In this document: in pieces, positions 13,362 to 25,339 of the stretch
Numbering within the stretch: the stretch's first letter is position 1
Layout: the number at the start of each line of letters is the position of its first letter
Assembly (NCBI GenBank): GCA_003415625.1
Contig: PYIU01000010.1
Coordinates: 1,610,501-1,674,500, forward strand
DNA from: Aquanectria penicillioides
Lineage: Eukaryota > Ascomycota > Sordariomycetes > Hypocreales > Nectriaceae
Direction of reading: 5' to 3'
Length of the DNA: 64,000 nucleotides
Position numbers and translations under genes: made by a program
Notes under the pieces: model-generated
Database searches by the model: none
What the model was told of the DNA's origin: nothing
The model's input: the letters and a program-made list of their open reading frames with translations, nothing else

Positions 13362-16300
13362 ATTAAATATATTTAAATTTTTAAATTTTATATAAATATT
13401 AATATTTTATTTTTTGCTATTTTTTATATATTTTTATTTATTTTTAAATAATTTTAATTCTTTTACTATAGTTTTTAGGCATTTTTATTTTATTTTTATT
13501 TATTTTTAATATAATTTTTAAAGTTTTTAAATAGATTTTAAGGGATTTTTAAGAATTTTTAGTATTTTTTTAGGGTTTTTAGTTAATTTTTAATTATTTT
13601 TATTTAATTTTATTTAATTTTATTATTTTTTTATTTACTTTTAATTGCTTTTTATTTTACTTTTTTATTTTATTTTAAATAGTTTATTTTTTTTTAATAT
13701 AATATTAATTTTAATATTTTTACTTTTTTTTTTTTAATTTTTAATACTTTTTCTTTAATAGTAATTTAACTATCTTTAGCTTAATACTATTATTAATTAT
13801 TTAATTAATTACTTACTATATTTTAATATTGTATTTATTAATTATTACTTATCTTTAGAATTTAAACTTTAATAATCTTTTTAAGCCTAATATAAATGTA
13901 TATTATAGTATTATTATTTAAGCTTTTTATAGTATTTAAATTAAATTAATTTTATTTTTATTATTTTATAGATTTAATTTATATTTAATTAAATGCTTTT
14001 CTTTTTCTTTTTACCTTTAATAGTACTTTTTAATTTATACTAAAAGTCTCTTTATTATCTCTATTTATTTACTATTTATTTTTATTTTTTATAAATTTCC
14101 TTAATTAATTACTATAAATTATATTAAAAAGCTTAACTCTATTTATAGTATTAAAAATATAACTCTTTATTTTATTAAATATATTAGCAATTCTATAAGG
14201 GCTTAATTAATATAGCTTTATCTTTATAATATAAAATATATTCTTTTAATTTTATATATTATACTAAAGAATTAAATCTTTAATAGTAAAAGGCTCTTTA
14301 TATAGCCTATATTAATTCTTTTTAGTCTTTTTATTAGCAATTAATCTTTAAAATGCAGTTATTTATTGTTTAGCTTTTTTTATATCTTTTTACTTTTACT
14401 TTAGGATCTTAATTCTTTACTTAAGTAAATCTTTAGTAAAGATTATATTATTCTATTTAATTAAATGCTATATAGGCACTTTTACTTCTAAAGGAAGAAT
14501 TAGCTTCTATCTATAAAGTAAATAAAAAGGTAATCTTTTATATAAGGTATAAATAGCTACTCTTTTAGTTAATAAAGCTATTAATAAAATATCTATTTAT
14601 TTTTCTTTTTTTTTACTTTTTTTCTTTAGGAAATTTATTATAGTAATATAATTACTTTTAATAAATTTATTTACTTTAAGGTTATAAATAAAAGTATTAA
14701 TAACTTTTATATTAAGGCTATTAAAATCTTTAGGAATCTCTTTTATAATCTCTTTTTTATTATTAATAATTACTTTTTTTAATATTTTATATTAATAGTA
14801 TAGTTTTTTAAGGAATTTTATAATATAATAGCTATTTAATCTTAAGATTAATTTAGCCTTTATTTATCTATAAAAATTGCATTTAGCCTTTAGTATAAAT
14901 CTAAATTCTTTATTAAAAGGTATATACTATTTATTAAAATAAATCTTTATTATTAAATAAATAGGCTTAATAGATATAAAGGCTTTTATTAATCTTTAGG
15001 AAATATATATTTAATATATTAAGTATTGCCTAATAGCTTCTATAATGCTCTTTTTTATATTTTACTAATAGTACCTTTTAAAAAGAAGTATATAAATAGT
15101 ATTATAATTATAATACTCTTTATTAATATAATATAATTTAATTAAATCCTTTTAAATATCTTTCTTTTTTATAATTAATCTTAAATTGCCTTTCTATTCT
15201 TTAGCCTTAATCTATAAATAGCTATCTTTTATAAAGTATTTTTTAGCCTTTAGCGATAAGTATTAATAATTCTATAGGGTAATATCTATTAGCCTTTTTA
15301 ATAAAAGTAAGTATTCCTTTAATTACAATAAAGGTTTACTATAATTCTTTTTTAATTTTATTAATTTATTTTTAATTTTAATAATATTAAAATAAATATT
15401 AATAAACTCTTTAATATTACCTTTAGCCTTTTAGTCTATTTAATTAAATGCTTTTAGACCTTTTTTAAATAGCCTATTAGCTATATTATTTTTATTTTTA
15501 AAAATATATTAAATAGTAAAGTTAAATAATAAAATATAATTAATCTATTAAATAACTATTATATTAAGAATATTATTAGCCTTATTATTAAGCTAATAGA
15601 CTAAAACTTAAGAATTTATTTTTAAAATAAAAGGCAATCTATATATATAGCTATAAAGGCATTTAATCCTATATAATATACTTTTATATTTAAGTTTAAT
15701 AGTATTATACCTTTATTTTATAAAAGTTTAAAAACTAAATTTATATTTTATTAAATGCCTCTTTCTTTTTATTATTTATATTAATATTATACTTTAGCCT
15801 TTTTTATTAATATTAATTATAAAGATAATCTTTTTAAATTCTTTAAAAAGATTTAATATTACTAAAATAAAAGTAAAAGTTATTTTTTCTTTAAGAACTA
15901 CTATAATATTAGTTTATTTCTTACTTTATATCTATATTATATTCTTTTTTAATAATTAAATAAAAGATTTAATAATTTAAATATATCTTTTAATTTAAAT
16001 TTAATAGTAGTCTATAATTCTTAAAAATGCTTTAATTTACTTTAGGTTATAGTATCTTTTCTATTTATTAATTTTAATTACTTTTTCCTTTATTAGCTAC
16101 CTTTTAGCTATACTATATAAATATTTAATAATAATTGCAATATACTAATAGAACTTTAACTTCTCTATAGAAATTATATACTTAAATAGCTTAATATTTA
16201 AAAGAGTTTTATTTAAATTAATTAAATACTTTAAAATAAACCTTTATATATTAAAAAGCACTTTTTTTCTATTATATTTAATCTTTAGTCCTTTAATAGT

Positions 16301-19300
16301 AATATTATTTAAAAAGGCTTAATAGACTTTTAATAATAAATTAAAAAAGATTTTAATTATAATCCTTAAAAACTATACTATTAAATTAATTCCTCCTTAT
16401 AGTAAGGTATATATTTTAAAAAGCTTTAGTAATATATTAAAAGTTATTAAATCCTAACTTTTCTTTATTAAGGAAATCTAATTATATTTTAAAAAGAAGT
16501 CTAAAAGAGTTAGGATTTTATATATCTTAAATTTAGCTAAAAATTTATTAGCTTTTAAAGGAATTAATCTATTTTATATTATATATATATTATATCTTTT
16601 AGCTAAATTAATTAAATAAAGTTTATTATTCTTTTTTATTACTAATATATATAGGTTTTAATAGGCAATATAAAACTCTTAAAGAATTCCTCTTTTTATT
16701 TAAGTTTTTAGTAATTTAATAATCTTTTTTTTTAATCCTTTAGGGATTAAAATATTTCCTATTTATTAGGCTTTATATTTAATTATCTTAATAATCTATA
16801 AAAAGGCCACTTTAAGGTTTAGTTTTTTATACTCCTTAAAATCTTAAGTAAATACTATTTTTTTATTATAAAGAATTTCTAAAAGAATATTTCTTTTTTT
16901 ATTAATAAAATCCTTTTTATTTAATTAATTACTTTTTAAAGTCTTTCTTTATATAGCCTTAATCCTTTAGCTATTTTAAAGAACTTAAGTATTAAAAGCT
17001 TTAAATACTTAAACTTCTCTTTAAGGTCTCTTTTTACTTTCTTTTACCTTTTCTTCTTTTAATATAAATTCCCTTTAGGAATAGATTTATTTAATAAAAT
17101 ATTATCTTTAAAATATATTTTATTAGCTTTTTATTTATATATTATATTAATAAATGCTACTTTCCTTTTTTAATATATAGTTAATTATAGCTTTTTCTTT
17201 ACTTTTATTACTTTTATATAATTAACCTTTAATTAATTTTTAACTATTAATTAAATTATTATTTCTATTAATACCTTATTTAATTATTTAATTAAATGCT
17301 TATTATTATCTTCTTTTAGACCTTATAATTCTATTAGTTTAAAAGAACTTTAGGAATTTATCTTTAATTGCCTTAAGTAATCTTTATATTCCTTAAGGCA
17401 TTTTATTTAATATTTTTAGTAATAAATATAATAATTTTAATTAAGCTAAATTAATATTATAGAAGCATTTCTTCTTTTAAAGATATATAATTAAATATAA
17501 TTTTAGTAGCCTTAATAAAAGGCATTTTTAAAATAAAAGGAATAGAAATATATTCTTTTAAAGTAATATAGAATCTTTATATTATTTAAATATTTTTAAA
17601 AAATAGCTTAATATTTATTTCTTTATATATTTAGATTTAATTATTAAAGTAAAATATAGTAAAAGCTTTTATAGGCTTTACTTTTAGCTTATATTTTTAT
17701 ACTATTTTATTAAAGATAATATTTTCTTTTAATTTAAAATCTATTAAAGCTTTTTAAGTTATTTTATTAAGATTATTTAACTTTATTTAAATTTTTAGCA
17801 ATTTTTAGTATTAAGCTAAAGTTCTTTAATGCTATTAATTTAAAATATTTATATAGACTATTAGATTTATTTAATTAAATATAACCTTTCTCCCTTTAGT
17901 TATTATATAGCTAATATTAACTTTATTAATACTTTTTTAATCCTTAATAAAGTATTTTTTAGGCAATAGTATATAATAAGATTTAAATTCCTTTTTAATT
18001 AATATACTATTAATATTATATTGCTTAATAATATAATTAAAGTACTTCTTTAAGAATATTGCTTTTAGATTATTAATTATAATTAAATTAATAGCTTATT
18101 AAATCTATCTTTTTTTAAGTAAGGATTTAAGTTTTATTTATTTAACTTCTTTTATTCCCTTTATATAATTAAAAACTATTTTTAAGATATTATTACCTAA
18201 AGAAAAGTTAAAAGTAATTAAGTTTTTAATAGTTATTTAAACTTTTAATTTTATTACCTTTTTATAAACTTATTTCTTTATTTAAATAACTTTAAGCATT
18301 TAATTAAAAGTATTTTAATCCTTTTTTTTAAAAATAATATTAATAATCTTTTTATTTTTAATAAATTCTTTATTTATAATCTAAATAAAAGATTAAATTC
18401 CCTTTTTCTCTTTTTAATTAATTAATTTCTTTTTTAATTTTACTTTTATATATTTTATAGTATTAATTTTTAATATAATATTAGCAATAAAAGGATTATT
18501 AATTAATTTTATAGCTTAATTATTAATAAAAATGCAATTAATTTTAGGTTTTTAGGTCTTTTTAAGGGAATTTCTATTAAATATTAAGGAGCTATACTTT
18601 AGTTAATTAATATACTTAAAAAAGTCTTTAATTAAATATTTCTCTTTTTTAATAATTTACTATTTCTATATATTTAGCTTATTTACTATTATAACTTTAG
18701 CTTAGCTATAAATCTTAAAGGTAAGGAATTTTAGGATTTATAAAATAACTATTTTTTTTACTCTTTCTTTAATAGTAAGCTTATATATTAGTTTTAAAAG
18801 TAATAAGAATTTCTATTGCTTTATTTAAATAAAGCTAATATTACTATTATAGTTTATAAATCCCCTTTTTTTATCTTTTATAAAAAGTAAGTAATAGTTT
18901 AAAAAATGCCTTACTTTTATATAATAGAAGCACTTTAGATCCTTATTATAACTTATATTAGTATAGAAATTATAATAAGAATATATATAATTAAATTCTT
19001 TTATTTAATTAAAGTTATTTTTAATTAGCAATAATAATTTTATTTTTAATTAATTAATCTTTTAGTATATAATTCTTTTTAATTTCTATAATTTATTTAT
19101 AATATTTTAGGCTATATTAATTTATAGCTTTTCTATTCCTTTAATAAAAAGATTTAACTTCTCTTTTAAGCTTTAAATAAAGTTAAGGAACTTAAGCTTT
19201 TAATACTAAAGCTAATTTTAATAAGCAAAAGGTTTTTTAGTTTTCCTAAAATATTTAAAATTATTATCTTTCTTTTTTATTTAAAAGATTTAAATTCCTT

Positions 19301-19941
19301 TTTTAATATTAAAGAAGTTTTTAATTAACTTAATTATTTCCTTATATTTTATTATTCTTAAGGTATTTAAGTATTTCCTTTTCTATTAATAGATATTAAT
19401 AATAATATTTTTTAATATAGTATTATAAATAGCTTAAGCCTATATTATAAAAGCCTTTTAATTAATAAAATTTACTCTTTTATTAAATTAAATATACTTT
19501 ATAAGCTATTAAAGAATAACTCTATACTTTATAGATTGGATTAAAGTTATATTTATTTATTAAAGCTTATTTTTAAATAGATTTAATTAATTTAAATTCT
19601 AATACTTAAAGGTTTTTAAGAGATTTTACTTTATAGTAGGCTAATTATTGCCTTTTAGTAAGTTTATAATATCTTAAAATACTTTAAAGGTTATATAGTA
19701 TATTAAAGCTTTATTTTTTATATTATTTATAATTCCTTAATTAATTATAAATCTATTATATAATTTAAAGAAATATATAATATTTCTTTTATTAAAAATT
19801 ATATTAAGTAATTAAATAAAAGTAATAGTTATTTTTATTATTTTAATTAATATATTTAATTTATTTTTTTTAAAAATATTAATATTAATAGTATTAATTA
19901 ACTTAAAAAGAATAATTAAAGATTATTAATTATATTAATTC
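13362..19941 (-). mobile_element. Ty3/Gypsy pol remnant, RIP-mutated
   Basis: Reverse translation with stops ignored gives a Gypsy reverse transcriptase at about 16,000-16,950. A LINKFLAKFKIYKILTLLD-like run at about 16,500-16,560 matches the PLI-ELLDRL-GAKIFTKLDL region. A FLNNITIKGLKIKYN run at 16,270-16,325 corresponds to the FLDDIGVKGPKT-YN active-site variant of some fungal Gypsy elements. The integrase C-terminal part follows at about 14,080-14,700, with RVAIYTLYKRLPFYLLY-like and PLEVKVPI-like strings. 13,370-13,900 is a Lys-codon-rich low-complexity tail. All frames carry stops. Which fragment on the left of the Copia insertion belongs to it is unresolved. Confidence 0.75.
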
Positions 19942-20088
19942 TATAAAAAGGTAGGGTGGCATGCCCACTCGACCAATAGACCCAAAAGATCAAGCAATTC
20001 AGGCACAACATGCCGGAATTATACCACACAACTATATATAAGGGGCCTAATTGTCGCACATTCGTACGCGCCCAGCGCTATCCTTACA
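19942..20088 (-). repeat. TRIM left LTR
   Basis: 147 bp. It differs from the right LTR at roughly 14 sites, all transitions by eye and most of them G-to-A on this strand. Confidence 0.85.
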
Positions 20089-20361
20089 ATTATCCCCCCT
20101 CAATAGCAGCGCGTCCCGAGCTATAATGCTATATTATAGGGCCAAGCTACCCCTTCTGTAACCTTTCCAGTGCGCACTTAAGGAAGCTGGGGTCCAGGAT
20201 AAATGCCCGTAGGCTAGCTTTGTAGTATGCATCAACTTGAGTAGGCCGGTCCTCTGTGCCTAGGGATACACAACAGATGTCAACCCCCAAGGCTCGGTCG
20301 CAGCAGGCAACTGCACACCTGCCTTGTGAGCCCAACGTAAGCATATGGTCGGACACTCCAT

Positions 20362-20412
20362 TTGTTCTGCCTCGCAGGTGGGATTCGAACCCACGACCTC
20401 GCACAGCCAGAA
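20362..20412 (-). other. tRNA-like T-arm segment inside the TRIM
   Basis: On the minus strand GTGGG-TTCGAAT-CCCAC forms a perfect T-arm with a Pol III B-box, preceded by GCGAGGTC. The expected 5' acceptor strand and a convincing anticodon arm are absent, so this is not a functional tRNA. It may be a captured tRNA fragment or a SINE-derived part. Confidence 0.5.
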
Positions 20413-20435
20413 GACCCACGTTGTGCCTGAATAAT

Positions 20436-20582
20436 TGTGAAGAGGTAGGGTGGCATGCCCACTCGACCAATAGACCCAAAAGATCAAGCAATTCAGGCAC
20501 AATGTGCCGGAATTGTGCCACACAACTGTATATAAGGGGCCTGGTTGTTGCACATTTGTACGCGCCCAGCGCTATCCTTATA
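20436..20582 (-). repeat. TRIM right LTR
   Basis: 147 bp, the less mutated copy, immediately followed by the AATTC duplication. A TATATAA box lies inside (about 20,529-20,535). Confidence 0.85.
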
Positions 20583-21512
20583 AATTCCCTTTACTTTTAA
20601 TAGTGCTTAAAGGATTTAATTGCATTTAATTAAATATTCTCTTTATTTTCTTATCTAAAGGCATTAATAAATTATAGTTATTAAAATATCTATAATAAAT
20701 ATTTTAATATATATATATAAAGAAATATAAGCTAATTGCCTAACTCTTAAGGTTATAAATTATAATAAAATAATATATATATATAATAAAAAAATAAAAT
20801 AATAAAATAAATTAAAATATATATTAAAATAATTAAAAAAAATAAAAAAAAGAAATAATAATATTATATTTAATAAAGCTTTATTTTAATAAATTTAAAT
20901 TAGCTTTTTAAAGTTAATAATAATAAATAAAATAATTAATTAAAATAATAATAAATATATATATATACCCTTTAGCTAAAGTTTAAAAACTAATAAAAAT
21001 AATAAAAATTTTCTATTCTTTATAATTAATTAAAGATTAAATAATCTTCTTTTTCTTTTTTCTTTTTTTTTTTTAATTTATAAATTAAGCTTTTAATAGT
21101 TTTAAATATACTTTAATATTTAAAAGTATTTAATTAAATATTTATATATTATTTATACTATTATTTTACTTTATATACCTTTATATTAATATATTAGCAT
21201 TATATTAAATTATTAAATTTTTTTATATATTTGCCTTAATTATAATAATAAGTTTTTTTTTTTAAAATATAAATTTATATTAGTATTTTTATTTACTTTT
21301 AATATTATTTTTTAATTTTAATGCCTTTTATTTTTATAAAAATAATAGATTTTTTAATATTTAAAAATTCTTAAATCTTTATAATTAATTATTTACTATT
21401 TCTTTAAGTTTTTAATAATAGTTTAAAAGTATTATTAAAGAGTTTAATTAAATACTTTAATATTTTTTTAAATAACTTAAAGGCTTATCCTTACTATAAT
21501 CTTTAAATATAT
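20583..21512. repeat. AT-rich RIP-mutated repeat sequence
   Basis: No gene or readable domain. The sequence shares the TTTAATTAAAT-type words of the Gypsy-bearing flank and probably continues that element up to the LTR-like repeat at 21,513. Confidence 0.45.
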
Positions 21513-21891
21513 TAATAAATAAAAATATTAATTAAAATATATATTTTATTTAAAAGAATATAAAATAAATAAATTTAATTAAAGATTAAATAGCCTTTTT
21601 AAATAGCTATAAATAATTTAAAAGAGTATTAAAGTATTTAATTAAATGCTTTAAAGTATCCCTTAAAGAAAAAAAAGAAAGAAAATAAGGCAAAAAGTTA
21701 TAAATAAAGTAATATTATAAGGGGCTGCACTAAAACTTTAATAGAGTCTAAATACAGCGAATTTAGAATTTTAAAAAATAAAAATTAATTAAAGAAAACT
21801 GCCTGTTTATTTTATATGTCTCTAAGGTCCCTTTTATCTTCCTGATTAACCTGATAATAGATTGATCCACATTACCCTAGACCCCAACTCA
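21513..21891 (-). repeat. RIP-mutated LTR-like repeat at the island edge
   Basis: 379 bp alignable base by base with 59,981-60,361. Nearly all differences are G-to-A or C-to-T in this copy, heaviest in its left half. Both copies end CCAACTCA and then diverge completely; the left ends are TGGTGG in the intact copy and TAATAA here. The right end marks the transition from AT-rich to normal host sequence. Confidence 0.75.
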
Positions 21892-22995
21892 GTCGCCAAA
21901 TTGAATTAAAATTCGAGTTTGAGATTGTCGAAATGAGACGCTGGTAGTGATTAATATATGCACGAACATCACCACGGCACTCTAATGTCTTGGTTCAGAA
22001 ACGGGTTAGGCGTGGCTGTTGGTTGTGGAAGGGCAAACAGGAGTCATTACTTCTATTTGTAAGTATTCCCTATCAATGGCTGTTATTCCCCCCTCTAGTT
22101 CGAAATGTCAAATCGGTGTTCGTAGTCTCGACTTCCAGGCAACAACAATAAACATTGAGTTGACATTTCGGTGTGAAATAAATACAAATTTAGGACAACC
22201 CGCACCTTGCTTGAGTCATCCGGACAAAGAGTCCGAGCACCACACGACAGCTGCTGACTTGTAGAGATAAATTGGTTTCCCGTATCTCTCAACCAATATC
22301 AAGCCAGTTGTGACCACGATTCCACGGCGTGGCTTGACGCACAAAATGCAACAATCTTGTCAGCTGGGTCAATCAGTTGGCGATCACCTTTACGAGAAAT
22401 TGAATCCCAGTGGTTTTAACTTACGAGAGCACGCCAAACCTGACAATCAACCTCGCCGCAGTCTCACTTTCAGATTTAGAATATTCGGACAGTGCTGACT
22501 ACTGGTGTATTCGATTTTGGTGAACACAGGAAATGGATTTTATCTACTCTTGACATCAGTCTATTCATCTTGGTCTTTGTCCTTTGAGGCGGTCTTTGAG
22601 GCGGTGGCAATGCATTTCGAGCAACTCATCTCGGCTTTATAAATCAGGCCTCGCCCAATATGATGACAATCCAACTCGCTTTCTTTTATCTGCTTTCTTC
22701 ACTCTCCTAGCTTGCGTCTTTATATCTCCGGAGGACACTAAGAGTCTGTTGCCCAATGATTGTTTAATCTTCAATTTTGACCCAACCTATGCAATGCGCT
22801 GACTGAAAAACATAGTTGTCCACACACTTGCCGCACTTAGCGGTAAAGGATTTCCTTCGCGAGTAAATGCAGATTTCAGCGCAGGTTAACACACTTGATC
22901 GAAAACCTGCCAAATTTCACAAAGGTTTGTGAGGTGTGCGCATCCCACACACATTTCAACAACGCCAATAGTCTCAAATCGACGAGAAGTTCACC
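21892..22995. other. Intergenic, no supported gene
   Basis: Base composition becomes normal here. Only short ORFs without domain resemblance are present. It probably holds the promoter of the small gene that follows. Confidence 0.5.
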
Positions 22996-23379
22996 ATGCA
23001 GCCATTCCCAAATGATGGACAGCACATTCCGGCCGCGCCTCCGCACGGTACTATTCCAATGCAACAAACCCCAAATTCGACACCTGACGCCTCCCAAGAT
23101 TCCTCTAGCATTTCGACCGAAGTGAAAGTTGGGATTGGATGCGGCGTTGGCGTTGGGACTGCCTCTCTTGGCCTTGTTGCAGCTGCTTTAATCCGTGCAA
23201 AAAGAAAGAAGAGAGCCTTGACAAATCAAAATAATACGGACCAGGAGGAAGCAGTGGGTACAACATCAGCGGATGCATATGAATTTCTGGCGAGTGGCCA
23301 AACTCAGCAGCGTAGTGCTCAGGGAGGAGAGCCGAGCACGCAAACGTCAACAACTCATTCAACTCGTCCGCGAACTTGA
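22996..23379 (+). CDS. Small single-pass membrane protein, tail-only relative of the Cys-rich receptor-like family
   Basis: 127 aa. One membrane segment lies at about residues 48-67, introduced by VKVGIGCGVGVG and followed by a basic stop-transfer run RAKRKKR. This segment matches the corresponding region of the proteins at 25,340-26,321 (VKVGIGCSIGIG) and 32,195-33,106 (AKIGIGCGVGLG). The Cys-rich N-terminal module is missing, and the cytosolic tail lacks the RPHELM motif of the other two. It may be a truncated paralogue or the 3' exon of a decayed gene; I found no convincing upstream exon. No signal peptide is evident. Confidence 0.5.
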   Translation: MQPFPNDGQHIPAAPPHGTIPMQQTPNSTPDASQDSSSISTEVKVGIGCGVGVGTASLGLVAAALIRAKRKKRALTNQNNTDQEEAVGTTSADAYEFLASGQTQQRSAQGGEPSTQTSTTHSTRPRT

Positions 23380-25339
23380 TTCTCCAATGTTTGCATTCTT
23401 AGCTTCGGTAATTTGGCCTGAAATCGGTAGGATTTGAATAGAAATAAAGTGGGCTATAGAAAGATCGCGATAGTATAGGACGTGGTCATCTTGATTCGGC
23501 ATGTGAAGTGCCATGTGCACAAACCAGCATCGAGTATATGATTTTTTAAACGATTCTGTATCCAGTATCTTCTTGAATCTAATGTTCTTTGCGAAGTTCT
23601 GCTTTCTTTGTTGTTGCTTTGCCGTAGTAGATTAGTAGGGACTTGATTAAGCGGTATTCTTGTTGGTCTGAAGCTTTGTGACTTTTGTCTACCCGCATGC
23701 GCTCTTCGATGAGCAATGGAGCTTCCAGTCGATGAGAAAAGCTTGATGTAAGCTCCCTCAAGAGCACCAAAGATTACTCCGTTGACTGGTAGAGAATTAC
23801 TTGAGCATTGAAGGAATTGCTGTACGTAGTAGGATCACGGAAATTATTGGCGAGACCATAAACGCTACGTACCCTCCGCCTTAGCCGAAGTAAAAGCTAC
23901 AATTAGATGGCATTAGAAAGGGTTCTGTTTTATGCTAAGGCGGTCGAGGATGCATTATCCCAACTAGCCGAGGAGCAGCCTGGCAACGGCGCTGCTCTGT
24001 GGCGGATTGTGACTGGGGAAATCTTGGTGGAATGTGGAAACTCACTGCGTATTTGCGGTTGTTGCTGCAGGCATCGTTCACGTCGTGACAGGGCTCGGCG
24101 GCTACCAAGATGGTCCAATATCTGACCCATCTCATTGGCCTGCCAAACTGTTCAGCTATGGCAGGGTGGCGAAGCGAGCAAAGTGGTGGTCCGTCTGTGT
24201 CTGCCTGTGCACAAGAATATTCTGCATGCGTTTGTGACCCAGATTGGGCAATGTGAAACCCGGCCCCCAACAACCAAGACCTCGGATGTTGCACAAGAAT
24301 GGATTACGCTGAGTTGGTCGTTGCGCCTCCCACAGCCATTCCTCTGGCTTCCAAGACCCACGAGTCACAATGCTACTGTTGAAGCCTGACTCGTTGCAAA
24401 ACTCAAAGGCAATGCTATTGCCCGCAAAACGCCCGGTGGTTTGAGAGCGAGAACCCAAAGCAAGTTTCCAAATTGGGTTCAAATATCGGCTGAGAATTGC
24501 CACTCGGCGAGGGACGTAACCGCCCGACAAGCATCCTTGCCGCGCGTCTTGCAGCATTGGAGAATCACTAACCAATCAAGTCCAACACAGCTTCTGGTCC
24601 CTTGCCCTGTCAGATGCAGAGAGATTTGGGTCTCGCATGGACGCTCATGTAAGTACTTGATGCCGCCGTATACACGTATTCAGACATTCCTACAGTTGGT
24701 ACTGTATGGATGGCACATTGCGGCTCCTAGAACAAGGACTTGTAGTTGTAGGTCAGGCATCGCCATCACGCGGACAGGCTTGAGCAAGTGAATGCGCATC
24801 ATCGCTTGGCCATGCATGTTTCTGCCTCCATTGTATTTTTCTTTCATTTTTGTATCACTCTTAGGACCTCCATCGTCTCAATCTTGGCGCGCTATTACCA
24901 ACACGTTGTAGTAGACCTTTTTCATATCACAGGTTTCCAAAGGGTGGTGATGCAGCCGTGTTGGTTGCGCGTTTAGGCATGTTGGTCGAGAGGTTAAACC
25001 CGCATGTAGTCTCCAGGGGAGCCGGGTGAGGTGTCGCACTATCGTTCAAGCTGGGTCAAGGATTTAGGCGCTGAATGGTCTTCTATATATCCAACCTGAT
25101 TCCCTCCAACTATTTTCCATGCCCATATTCCGACATTTGGCAATTCTCTTCGCTTTTCCGACCTGGCCGCAAATGCATTGCCTTTGACAAGTGCTCCGTC
25201 GCAACTTTCTGTTCACTTTGTTTCACTCCTTGTCTCTGGCTCCTAATCACTTGCTTGTGTTTGGCTTAGCCACCGGCTTTTGCGCACGACGATTTGTAAT
25301 ATCAAGCAAACCTGCAACAATTTCCACTAAACGTCAACC
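23380..25339. other. Intergenic, no supported gene
   Basis: Several ORFs of 60-139 codons overlap on both strands, but none shows a domain, plausible splice structure or family resemblance. The last few hundred bases are probably the promoter of the gene at 25,340. Confidence 0.5.

Larger units (their letters stand above)
19942..20582 (-). mobile_element. TRIM-like miniature LTR element
   Basis: Two 147-bp direct repeats (19,942-20,088 and 20,436-20,582) flank a 347-bp interior, and 5-bp AATTC duplications bound the whole (19,937-19,941 and 20,583-20,587). Termini read TGTGAAGAGG...TCCTTACA. The complement of CCCCCCTCAATAG just inside the left LTR is a polypurine tract, so I orient it minus. 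No domain-bearing ORF fits, and the short ORFs here are chance readings. The interior keeps normal GC content, so the insertion is younger than the surrounding RIP-mutated sequence. Confidence 0.85.

Noticed and set aside
20362..20440. A tRNA gene on the minus strand
   Set aside because: The T-arm is perfect, but the acceptor 5' strand and a proper anticodon arm are missing.
20147..20600. Several overlapping ORFs of 60-124 codons
   Set aside because: They lie within the TRIM interior and LTR on both strands, read through the B-box and direct repeat, and show no protein family.
1..21891. Centromere
   Set aside because: The AT-rich block could suggest one, but its content is explained by RIP-mutated retrotransposons and nothing in the sequence identifies a centromere.
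24156..24575. 139-codon minus-strand ORF
   Set aside because: Overlaps other equally long ORFs, has unremarkable composition and no recognisable motif or splice context.
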